Positions 1 to 6,947 of a DNA stretch of 9,130 nt are shown in pieces. Made by a program: the position numbers and the translations under genes. Origin of the DNA: SIG440 sp045631525 (GTDB lineage: Bacteria > Bacillota > Clostridia > Monoglobales > Monoglobaceae); NCBI GenBank assembly GCA_045631525.1, contig JAZQUY010000034.1, positions 1-9,130 of the forward strand, given 5' to 3'. Below the pieces are notes generated by a model, which saw nothing but the letters and a program-made list of their open reading frames with translations, made no database searches and was not told where the DNA came from. The stretch's first letter is position 1; every line of letters begins with the position of its first letter.

Positions 1-1371
1 AGGAAAGGCACGGATAAATTCGTCAGCTTGCGCGAGCTCAGACGCCCTCACTATTTCTTCGTCGGTGGCATTTTCATCACCCCAGCGGAGATTTTCCTTT
101 ATAGTGCCGCTGAAAAGCTCGTTTTTTTGAAGAACCATTGAAACGCTGTCGCGAAGAGCTTTAATGTTGTAGTCACGGACGTCCTCGCCGCCCACTAAAA
201 CTCTTCCTGATGTCACGTCATAGAGACGAGGTATAAGCTGGACAAGTGAACTTTTTGCACTTCCCGTCGGCCCGATGATGCCGATGGTCTGCCCAGAGTT
301 TATTTCTAAATTTATATTTTTGAGACAAAGAGCGTCGGCATTTTTGGAATAACCAAAGCTCACGTTTTCAAAGATGATTGAGCCGTCTTTTACTTCCATT
401 AGATTTTTTTCGCCGCCTTGTATGTCCGAGGTTTCGGAAAGGACTTCTGTTATGCGCATCGCAGACGCCTTTGAAATGGTTATCATAACAAAAATCATAG
501 AGAGATTCATAAGGCTCATAAGAATCTGCATTGTATAGGTTATTATGCTTACAAGCTCACCTCTTGACATATCCCCCATCAAGATGAGCTTTGCTCCAAA
601 CCATGCAATAAGGAGTGTGCAGGCATACATAGAGGTTTGCATAATGGGGGAGTTGAATGCTAAGATTTTTTCTGCACGGCTGAAATTGTCATAGATATCC
701 TTTGAAACTGATTTGAACTTTTCCTCTTCAAATTTTTCGCGGACAAAGGTCTTTACCACACGGATGCCGTGGAGATTTTCCTGAACAACATTGTTTAAAC
801 GATCATAGATTTTGAAAACCTTTTCGAAAATAGGGTGCGCTTTTGTCATAATGAAAAACAGCCCCAATGCCAGAAATGGCGTTACACAAAGAAAAATGAG
901 GGCGATTTTTGAATTCACCAGAAAAGCCATTGATAATGAAAAAATCAGCATAGCAGGGCTTCTCACGGCTATGCGAATAATCATCTGGTATGCGTGCTGG
1001 AGATTTGAAACGTCGGTGGTGAGCCTTGTAACAAGACCTGATGTTGAAAAACGGTCGATATTTGTGAAAGAAAAGCTTTGAACCGAATGAAACATTTTTT
1101 CTCTCAAGTTTTTGGCAAAGCCCGCTGAGGCACTTGCCGCATATTTTCCAGAAAGAGCGCCGCAGGAAAGGGAAAGGGCAACGAGGCACACCAAAATGAT
1201 GCCGATTTTTGCCACAAGGGACATATTTCCCATTTCTATGCCTTGGTCAATAATGTATGCCATAAGAAATGGAATCAGCACTTCAAGAATAACCTCAAAG
1301 GTAACAAAGAGAGGGGCGAGAAAAGAGTCTTTTTTGTATTCCCCCACGCAAGCAAGAAGTTTTTTTATCAA
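1..1371 (-). CDS. ABC exporter half-transporter (permease fused to ATPase), C-terminus cut by window edge
   Basis: This is a membrane half-transporter of the MdlB/MsbA-like exporter family, which uses ATP to move a substrate out of the cell as a dimer. The frame stays open from a TTG at 1371 to base 1, giving 457 codons. The TTG was chosen because GGGAGG (1380-1385) lies 8 bases upstream and no in-frame ATG lies closer. Residues 1 to about 300 form the hydrophobic membrane domain. The nucleotide-binding domain follows, with Walker A GPTGSAKSS at 367-375 (K373, S374) and the Q-loop glutamine at 415 in VLQKNELFSGTI. The signature motif, Walker B and switch histidine should lie in the roughly 115-120 residues beyond the left edge, judging by the usual length near 575. 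Such exporters are often encoded in pairs, so a partner may follow. The substrate cannot be inferred. The family is certain. Confidence 0.93.
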   Translation of the reverse strand, partial: MIKKLLACVGEYKKDSFLAPLFVTFEVILEVLIPFLMAYIIDQGIEMGNMSLVAKIGIILVCLVALSLSCGALSGKYAASASAGFAKNLREKMFHSVQSFSFTNIDRFSTSGLVTRLTTDVSNLQHAYQMIIRIAVRSPAMLIFSLSMAFLVNSKIALIFLCVTPFLALGLFFIMTKAHPIFEKVFKIYDRLNNVVQENLHGIRVVKTFVREKFEEEKFKSVSKDIYDNFSRAEKILAFNSPIMQTSMYACTLLIAWFGAKLILMGDMSRGELVSIITYTMQILMSLMNLSMIFVMITISKASAMRITEVLSETSDIQGGEKNLMEVKDGSIIFENVSFGYSKNADALCLKNINLEINSGQTIGIIGPTGSAKSSLVQLIPRLYDVTSGRVLVGGEDVRDYNIKALRDSVSMVLQKNELFSGTIKENLRWGDENATDEEIVRASELAQADEFIRAFP

Positions 1372-1421
1372 AAGAAATGCCTCCCTTTTTGAGAAAATTT
1401 TATGGTAAAAGTATATTTAAT

Positions 1422-1450
1422 ATTATAGGTTTGGGAAAATTTTTTGTCAA
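1422..1450 (-). promoter_or_regulatory. Perfect consensus housekeeping promoter for the ABC exporter gene
   Basis: Read on the minus strand, TTGACA (1450 to 1445) is followed by a 17-base spacer and TATAAT (1427 to 1422). This matches the consensus sigma-70/sigma-A promoter in both boxes and in spacing. Transcription would begin near 1415, leaving a leader of about 44 bases before the TTG start. The promoter lies downstream of the addB terminator, so the exporter gene is probably an independent transcription unit. I see no obvious operator palindrome over it. Confidence 0.85.
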
Positions 1451-1487
1451 GGCGAAAAAATGAGAATTTACATTATTTTAACAAATG

Positions 1488-1524
1488 AAAAAGCTGTTAC
1501 AATGGGATTTTGTAACAGCTTTTT
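1488..1524 (-). terminator. Rho-independent terminator of addB (possibly bidirectional)
   Basis: A perfect 15-bp inverted repeat pairs 1488-1502 with 1510-1524 around a 7-base loop (1503-1509). Its core is AGCTGTTACA, and the A/T ends supply a run of five T on the minus strand. It begins only 4 bases after the addB stop codon, where an intrinsic terminator is expected. The opposite strand ends in six T, so the hairpin could stop plus-strand transcription too, but no plus-strand gene runs into it here. Confidence 0.88.
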
Positions 1525-1528
1525 TGGG

Positions 1529-4500
1529 CTATTTATTTTTCATACATACGCCCGAATATGAGCAGATACTGCAGGCGTCAAAGTTTGATACGCATATTGG
1601 ATTTATGTCAATTTTCCCGCTGAGGATATTTTCGGCGGTTTCGATTGCTTTTTGGTCAGCGCCGCTTAAAATTTCATCGAAATATTCCTGAGGAAGAATT
1701 GATTTTGAGTTAAGCCTTATATAGTGAATGGCGTCTTTGTCTGAAAAATAGTTATCAATTCCGTGGAGGACGGCGAGACTGTCAAGTGCCAGACCGTGAA
1801 CGGAAATTTTGTCGCTTATTTCTTTTTCGCGCCTTGAAACCTCAGGCTCAGTGGCGCAAGAAATATAGGGGTCAGTCATTTCAAGATAGAGCATAGCGGC
1901 AACGCGGCTCTCCTCGTTGTTTTTGGTCAGGGCATTTGCATAAATAAGAGGCTGAAAACGCACCCCAAGCCTTGCAAGCTCGGTGTCAAGTTTTTTCTCG
2001 GAGGATTTGTAATCAGAGATAATCAAATATTCGTTTCCGTCTATTTTTGCACTGTCAACACGGTCAACAAAGCCTTTCAGGGAAACTGTACCAAAGGAGG
2101 TAGGGAGAATATAAGGAGGATACTCTTTGTTTTTGCCAAAGGCAATTTCAAATCCCGCAGGACGGAAATCGCTCTGGGCATAAAAACGAATAAGCTTCCA
2201 CGCGGTGGAGGTTGCGATATTTTTCATCCTCAGAAGCATATATTTGTAATAATGTGAGCTTTGATAAAGAGCTTCGTTGAGGTTTTTCCCTGCAAAGTCC
2301 ACAAGGCTTGAAATTTCGGCAAAGCACTCATCACGGCTGATTGAGCCATAATCGGTGCCTGGGCCCGATTTGGATTTGAAGTAATCACAAAGGACACTGT
2401 GGAGAAGTGTCCCTGTGTCGGCAACTTTTAAACCGCCCAGAAGACGCTCTTTTGCGAAAAGTCCATACTGCATAAAGAATGAAAATGCGCAGGAGTTGTA
2501 TTTTTCAAGCTTCGAAACGCTCATAACCAAGTTTTCGCCGTAAAGCCTTTTTGCGGTTTCCTTGGTAATTATGTCGTTGGGGGTTTTGTGAGAATTCATT
2601 TCGCTGAGTCGAAGAAAATTCTCGTTATATTCGGAGAAGTTACAAAGGCAATTGTATGCTGCTTTCCAAAGGGGTGAGAGATTTTCCTTTTTCCAGTCGC
2701 TTTGGAAAAGCTTTTCTGCAAGATGACGGAGGGTTATTTCACGGCTTTGGAATTCTGACGGGTCAAAATGTGAGGACTGAGAAATTTCCTTTATCTTTGG
2801 GAAAATATCCTCCTTCAGCGAATAGATAATATCCGACGGCTTTAGAGATTTTCCGTCGCGGTCACCAAGGGGTGCAAAAATAAACAGTTCTTCACGGGGG
2901 GTTGAAACCACCGAATATACAAGAAATTGTTCATCCCGCTGTGCACTTAAATTGTCGGGTGCAAGAGTAAGACCTGTATCTTTGAGGAGAAGCCGTTCTG
3001 CATCCGAAATAAGTCCCTCGTTTGTATGGCTTTTGGGGAATACCCCATCAAGTGCACCAAGAAGAATGACGGCTTTTGCACCTGTACTGCGGAAAAGCTC
3101 CACAGGACTTATTGTTACAGTATCTTGAGAGGGCGGGATAATCCCAACGGAAAGCTCACCAGCGGCAGAAGAAAAAAGCTCATAAAAATCTGCAAAGGTT
3201 GAAAACGAAGAGCCCATAAAATCTGCAATCTGGTTCGCCACAGAGATAAAGCTGTTCCATACCATACGAAGCTGGTCAGCGTCCTCGGTGTTAAGTTGAT
3301 TTTTAAGTTCTGCAATTTTTTTGTCAACAATATCAGGAAAGCCCATCTTTTCCATCCACAAAAAAAGGTTTTCGGTGATAGTTTTGGCGGTTTTTCTTCC
3401 TCTGAACATATCAAGGAGGTCAAGGATGGGGTGAACGAGCTCTGCTTTTATGCGGTTTATTTCGTCCATATTAAAGGCGCACGGGTCGGGGTTAAATGTC
3501 CAGCCGTCACGTTTTCCCCATGCAGAGTGGTTTATACTTGCGGCGAGGACATAATTTTCGAAAATGTCGCAATCGTTTTGATTTGTTGGAAAAAACCCTG
3601 ACCGTGCCACTCGCATAATCCGTTCATAAGAAAAGCCGTATGCTAAGATTTCAAGGACAGAAAGAAGCATTTGCATAAAGGGGTTTTTTGTGAGAATGGT
3701 TTTTCTGTCCAGGAAGAAAGGAATTTCATATTCATCAAAAATACGAGGCAAAAGGTGTTCATAGTTTTCAATATTTCCCGAAAGGACAAGAATGTCGCTT
3801 AAGGAATAATTGTTTTCCCTCAAAAGCTTTTTGATAAGCTGAGCACACATAGAAACCTCGGAGCTTAAATTGTCGGGTCTTAAAATGTGGATGTGATGGG
3901 GGTTGCCCTCAAAGCGTTCGGGGCTTGGGGCGAACAGGTTTTCTTTAAGGTGAAGAATGTCAGCGGGAAGAGTTGTGCCGTTGCTGATAAAAGTTGGGGC
4001 ACTTTTCTCAATGCCAAGCTTTTCTGCTGTCTGCATAAGATTTTTGAGAGTCGCTATCTGAGAAGAAAAGACCAAAGACGGTCCGTCTGTTTTGTCAGTA
4101 CAAAGAGAAACGCAAACATCGGAAATTTGCATAATCTCGGATATGACTGCATATTCTGTGGTGGTAAAGCGCTGAAAAAAGTTTATGTAAAAAGAACCCC
4201 GCAAAAAGCAGGCATCTTTGATTTTGTGTATAATCATAGAAAGGTTATCCTCGGAATTTGAGTGGCTTTCAAGGATAAGGGTGTCAAGTGTTTTGTAAAT
4301 AAGCGAAAGGTCACCAAGCTTCATTGAAAGGCGGGCGTCGGTGGTTTTTTCTTTTGCGGATAAAAGGTCTTTTGGGGTAACTCCGTAACGCTTGAATTCT
4401 GAAATAAGTGTCATAATAAGCTTTACAAAGCCTTTTTGATTTACATTTCGCCCAAAAAGAAGGAGGTCTTTTTCGCACAAAGAGAGGGCACGCTTTGTCA

Positions 4501-4771
4501 TAATGAGCTTGCCTGCTTTGTCCATATAGTTTGTGCGAAGAGGTCCCATTTTTGAAAAAATGAGGCTCGCAAGCCGAGAAAATGTTAGAATCTGGATTTT
4601 GCTCTGGGCAGAAAATCCCAAAGCGGAAATAAGCTCTTCCTCGGCACTCATAGAATACTGCTCAGGAACTAAAATGTATACATTCTTTCCACACTTTGCG
4701 TCTTCTTTTGCACGGCGGTAAATTTCATCAAGTCTTTGGGCTTCGTCAGTTCCGTAAATAAAGCTAAGCAC
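1529..4771 (-). CDS. addB: AddB, helicase-like nuclease subunit of the AddAB recombination complex
   Basis: AddB pairs with AddA to process double-strand DNA ends for RecA-dependent repair, the Firmicute counterpart of RecBCD. The 1080-residue product is slightly short for the family (about 1150-1170 in Bacillus). The start is GTG at 4771, preceded by an AAGGGGG Shine-Dalgarno site; a nearby ATG at 4778 is out of frame and stops after four codons. The N-terminus keeps the LVPEQ block (34-38), but the expected Walker A position reads GTDEAQRL (7-14) and lacks GK[ST]. The C-terminal RecB-type nuclease has GFVDRVD (D903, D906) and SDYKSS (D920, K922). The iron-sulfur ligands are C761 in YNSCAF and the C-x2-C-x5-C cluster C1067, C1070 and C1076. 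The next gene downstream is an ABC exporter, not addA. Family assignment is firm; ATP binding by this subunit is doubtful. Confidence 0.95.
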   Translation of the reverse strand: MLSFIYGTDEAQRLDEIYRRAKEDAKCGKNVYILVPEQYSMSAEEELISALGFSAQSKIQILTFSRLASLIFSKMGPLRTNYMDKAGKLIMTKRALSLCEKDLLLFGRNVNQKGFVKLIMTLISEFKRYGVTPKDLLSAKEKTTDARLSMKLGDLSLIYKTLDTLILESHSNSEDNLSMIIHKIKDACFLRGSFYINFFQRFTTTEYAVISEIMQISDVCVSLCTDKTDGPSLVFSSQIATLKNLMQTAEKLGIEKSAPTFISNGTTLPADILHLKENLFAPSPERFEGNPHHIHILRPDNLSSEVSMCAQLIKKLLRENNYSLSDILVLSGNIENYEHLLPRIFDEYEIPFFLDRKTILTKNPFMQMLLSVLEILAYGFSYERIMRVARSGFFPTNQNDCDIFENYVLAASINHSAWGKRDGWTFNPDPCAFNMDEINRIKAELVHPILDLLDMFRGRKTAKTITENLFLWMEKMGFPDIVDKKIAELKNQLNTEDADQLRMVWNSFISVANQIADFMGSSFSTFADFYELFSSAAGELSVGIIPPSQDTVTISPVELFRSTGAKAVILLGALDGVFPKSHTNEGLISDAERLLLKDTGLTLAPDNLSAQRDEQFLVYSVVSTPREELFIFAPLGDRDGKSLKPSDIIYSLKEDIFPKIKEISQSSHFDPSEFQSREITLRHLAEKLFQSDWKKENLSPLWKAAYNCLCNFSEYNENFLRLSEMNSHKTPNDIITKETAKRLYGENLVMSVSKLEKYNSCAFSFFMQYGLFAKERLLGGLKVADTGTLLHSVLCDYFKSKSGPGTDYGSISRDECFAEISSLVDFAGKNLNEALYQSSHYYKYMLLRMKNIATSTAWKLIRFYAQSDFRPAGFEIAFGKNKEYPPYILPTSFGTVSLKGFVDRVDSAKIDGNEYLIISDYKSSEKKLDTELARLGVRFQPLIYANALTKNNEESRVAAMLYLEMTDPYISCATEPEVSRREKEISDKISVHGLALDSLAVLHGIDNYFSDKDAIHYIRLNSKSILPQEYFDEILSGADQKAIETAENILSGKIDINPICVSNFDACSICSYSGVCMKNK

Positions 4772-4823
4772 AGAGCATCCCCCTTCCGTTTTTTGAAAAA
4801 TACTTTCTTTTTTTCATAGTTTA

Positions 4824-4835
4824 TGATATTATAAT
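4824..4835 (+). promoter_or_regulatory. Possible -10 region for the GH13 hydrolase gene
   Basis: The plus strand carries TATAAT at 4830-4835 and, overlapping it, an extended -10-like TG-A-TATTAT at 4824-4832. The -35 region upstream is only a T-rich tract with no good match. This is the best candidate in the short divergent spacer for the downstream plus-strand gene, but it is weak. It overlaps the inferred addB start-site region, so the two promoters may interfere. Confidence 0.35.
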
Positions 4836-4838
4836 GAT

Positions 4839-4867
4839 AGTATATCACGCGCAGTTAAGCATTGCAA
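4839..4867 (-). promoter_or_regulatory. Probable sigma-A promoter of addB
   Basis: On the minus strand, TTGCAA (4867 to 4862) is separated by 17 bases from TATACT (4844 to 4839), giving a near-consensus promoter. Initiation would fall near 4832, with a leader of about 60 bases before the addB GTG start. A second TATAAT on this strand (4833 to 4828) has only a poor -35 partner (TTAACT, 19-base spacer). Confidence 0.65.
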
Positions 4868-4908
4868 TAAAATTTTTGACTTGATTTGAGGAAAGGAAAT
4901 TTCAAAAT

Positions 4909-6828
4909 ATGCATATATATCATAATTCCCGAAATAAAAAATTCAGAGAACCCTTTGGTGCTTTGCCAAGTGAGAGCAGTGTAAAAATTTCTCTTTTGGT
5001 GGAGAAAGCGGATGAGGAAACCTGTGCATTTCTTAGACTTTGGGACGGGGAAGAACGGCTCATTCCTATGGAGAAAGGCGATGACGGGATGTTCTCTGCT
5101 CGCTTGGAAATGCCAGTGCCCCCTGGTCTTTTGTGGTATTATTTTATTGTTGAGGAAAACGGAAGAAGATATTTTTATTGCAAGACAAAAAATGGTGAGG
5201 GTGAAATTCTTGACCATTCAAATGACAGCTCGTGGCAGATAACGGTGTATGACAAGAATTTCAAGACGCCAGAGTGGTTTAAGCATTCGGTTATGTATCA
5301 GATTTTTCCGGACAGGTTTTTCAAATCTGAAAAGGCCTATGAAATATCGGGAAAGAAAACGGAATATACTTTGTATGAGGACTGGTATTCGCCCATTTTT
5401 ATACAAAAGCATCCTTTTGAGGACGGCCCTGCTTATAATGATTTTTTCGGTGGAAACTTAAGGGGAATAATTGAAAAAATCCCGTATCTTAAGGAGTTGG
5501 GGATTGGCGTTATTTATTTAAATCCCATTTTTGAGGCTTTTTCAAACCACCGCTATGACACAGGGGATTATGGAAAGATTGACCCAATCTTGGGCACAGA
5601 GGAAGACTTCCGAGAACTTTGCGAAAAGTGTGAGGAGGCGGGGATAAGAATTATTCTCGACGGAGTTTTCAGCCATACGGGAAGCGACAGTGTTTATTTC
5701 AATAAATACGGAAGCTATGGCGAAGACACGGGGGCTTTTCGTGACCACAATTCGCCCTATCGCTCATGGTATCAGTGGTGCGGAGAAAACGGCGGGTACA
5801 ACAGCTGGTGGGGATGCTCAAATCTTCCCAATGTCAATGAAATGGAGCCGACATATATTGACTATATTTTAGCAGGTGATGATGCTATAATAAAAAAGTG
5901 GATAAAAAAGGGTGCTTTTGGTTGGCGTCTTGATGTGGCGGATGAGCTTCCTGATGAATTTATAAAAATTCTTCGCAGAGAAGTTAAAAGGGAGAACCCC
6001 GAAGCGGTTGTTATCGGCGAAGTGTGGGAGGACGCGTCAAATAAGGAAAGCTATGGTGTGCGTCGGGAGTATCTTTTGGGTGATGAGCTTGACAGCGTTA
6101 TGAATTATCCTTTTAAGGATGGCACTTTGGCGTTTTTGACAGGGTGCATTTCGGCAGAGGATTTTTCAGAGCGTATGGGTGAGCTTTTTGAGCATTATCC
6201 CTTTGAGGCCCTTTATTCTGCTATGAATATACTTGGCACTCATGATACAGTAAGGGCGAAAACCTGTCTTTCGGGACAGTATATAGACCCGAATTTGTCT
6301 ATGGAGGAAAAGGGAAGGTTCAGGCTTGATGCTAAAAGTGAGACACGAGCAATCAAGAGGCTCAAGCTTGGGGCGTTTTTGCAGATGACGTTTGCAGGTG
6401 TCCCCTGCATATATTATGGTGATGAAATCGGTATGCAGGGGCTTTCGGATCCATACAACCGTATGCCTTGCAGTTGGCGATGCGTTGATACTGAGCTACT
6501 TGAGTTCTATAAAAAAATCACTGCACTCAGAAATTCCTGCGACGCACTGAGAACGGGAGTGTTTCAGCCTTTATATGCAAGAGACGGAGTTTTTGTGTAT
6601 TTAAGAAAAATCGAAAACGGCAAGGATGTTTTTGGAAAACGGGCAGAGAATGGAAAATATCTCTGCATAGTGAACAGAAATGAAAATGATGAAAAAGTTG
6701 AGTTTGAGCTTCCTGATGCTATGCGTTTTGAGGCGATTCTTGGCGAAAATAGCGTAAGATGCAGAAACGGTATAGCAGAAATTGAAATAAATAGCTTAAG
6801 TTTTGGAATTTTTAGATGTTTTTCATAG
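4909..6828 (+). CDS. Cytoplasmic GH13 alpha-glucan hydrolase (neopullulanase/cyclomaltodextrinase type)
   Basis: This 639-residue enzyme should hydrolyse alpha-1,4 (possibly also alpha-1,6) links in maltodextrins, cyclodextrins or glycogen-derived chains. Residues 1 to about 115 form a beta-rich N-terminal domain. The TIM barrel begins near VMYQIFPDRF (128-137). GH13 motifs are NHRYDTGDY (213-221), region I D251-GVFSH (H256), LPNVNE (306-311), nucleophile D342 in GWRLDVADE, acid/base E371 in IGEVWED and D446 in GTHDTV. A beta-rich C-terminal domain follows from about 545. No signal peptide is visible, so it should act in the cytoplasm. The ATG start has an AGGAAAGGA Shine-Dalgarno site ending 11 bases upstream. 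Proximity to glgB and glgC suggests use in glycogen or maltodextrin turnover. All catalytic residues are present; exact specificity (neopullulanase, cyclomaltodextrinase or alpha-amylase) cannot be decided by eye. Confidence 0.92.
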   Translation: MHIYHNSRNKKFREPFGALPSESSVKISLLVEKADEETCAFLRLWDGEERLIPMEKGDDGMFSARLEMPVPPGLLWYYFIVEENGRRYFYCKTKNGEGEILDHSNDSSWQITVYDKNFKTPEWFKHSVMYQIFPDRFFKSEKAYEISGKKTEYTLYEDWYSPIFIQKHPFEDGPAYNDFFGGNLRGIIEKIPYLKELGIGVIYLNPIFEAFSNHRYDTGDYGKIDPILGTEEDFRELCEKCEEAGIRIILDGVFSHTGSDSVYFNKYGSYGEDTGAFRDHNSPYRSWYQWCGENGGYNSWWGCSNLPNVNEMEPTYIDYILAGDDAIIKKWIKKGAFGWRLDVADELPDEFIKILRREVKRENPEAVVIGEVWEDASNKESYGVRREYLLGDELDSVMNYPFKDGTLAFLTGCISAEDFSERMGELFEHYPFEALYSAMNILGTHDTVRAKTCLSGQYIDPNLSMEEKGRFRLDAKSETRAIKRLKLGAFLQMTFAGVPCIYYGDEIGMQGLSDPYNRMPCSWRCVDTELLEFYKKITALRNSCDALRTGVFQPLYARDGVFVYLRKIENGKDVFGKRAENGKYLCIVNRNENDEKVEFELPDAMRFEAILGENSVRCRNGIAEIEINSLSFGIFRCFS

Positions 6829-6862
6829 TTTTGAGCTAAAGTTTTTCCTAAAACTTACTATG
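6824..6862 (+). repeat. Compound inverted repeat across the GH13 stop codon, reaching the glgB -35 box
   Basis: CATAGT (6824-6829) pairs with ACTATG (6857-6862). Inside it AAGTTTT (6839-6845) pairs with AAAACTT (6850-6856) around a TCCT loop. The two stems abut on the 3' side and leave a 9-base bulge (6830-6838) on the 5' side. An alternative fold pairs 6827-6832 with 6850-6855. No T-run follows, and the stems are AT-rich, so it does not look like an efficient terminator. Its right end shares two bases with the glgB -35 box, so it could equally be a DNA-binding site. Confidence 0.5.
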
Positions 6863-6889
6863 GACAAAATTGCTTTAAAGTGATAAAAT
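6861..6889 (+). promoter_or_regulatory. Extended -10 sigma-A promoter for glgB-glgC
   Basis: TGGACA (6861-6866, one mismatch to TTGACA) is followed by a 17-base spacer and TAAAAT (6884-6889, one mismatch to TATAAT). A TG two bases before the -10 box (6881-6882) makes it an extended -10 promoter. Initiation near 6896 leaves a leader of about 50 bases before the glgB ATG. It lets the glycogen synthesis genes be expressed independently of the GH13 gene upstream. Confidence 0.7.
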
Positions 6890-6934
6890 TAAATAAAAGA
6901 AAGTCCGCTGAGGACAAAATTTTCCAAAAAGTGA
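6862..6934 (+). repeat. Imperfect direct repeat flanking the glgB transcription start
   Basis: GGACAAAATT occurs at 6862-6871 and again at 6912-6921, and each copy is followed 6-7 bases later by AAGTGA (6878-6883 and 6929-6934). The first copy overlaps the -35 box and spacer of the glgB promoter, and the second lies in the leader just before the ribosome-binding site. They could be paired regulator sites or a chance or ancient duplication in an A-rich spacer. Confidence 0.4.
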
Positions 6935-6947
6935 GGGGAAATCACAA

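Noticed and set aside
232..270. Walker A of the ABC exporter reads GPTGSAKSS, with Ala where Gly is usual before the lysine.
   Set aside because: GSAKS/GSSKS variants are familiar in Firmicute exporters of this type, and the essential lysine and serine are present, so it is not a sign of inactivation.
367..404. Upstream edge of the ABC ATPase domain looked like it might carry a separate gene boundary.
   Set aside because: The frame is continuous from 1371 to 1, and the membrane and ATPase domains are joined as usual for this family.
803..1189. A 128-codon minus-strand open frame inside the ABC exporter gene.
   Set aside because: It is in another frame of a well-supported gene, and the product resembles no family and has a non-native composition.
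3887..4261. A 124-codon plus-strand open frame antisense to addB.
   Set aside because: It has no convincing ribosome-binding site or recognisable domain, and addB fully explains the region.
4764..4778. A four-codon mini-ORF (ATG at 4778) overlapping the addB GTG start, considered as a leader peptide.
   Set aside because: Its ATG directly abuts the Shine-Dalgarno purines, which are correctly spaced only for the GTG.
4855..5217. A 120-codon minus-strand frame overlapping the start of the GH13 gene.
   Set aside because: It would lie antisense to a conserved enzyme and across the divergent promoters, with no sign of coding constraint; treated as a shadow.
6829..6947. The glgB leader and spacer were examined for a riboswitch or T-box.
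   Set aside because: The leader after the inferred start is only about 50 bases, with no conserved riboswitch core and no terminator/antiterminator pair.
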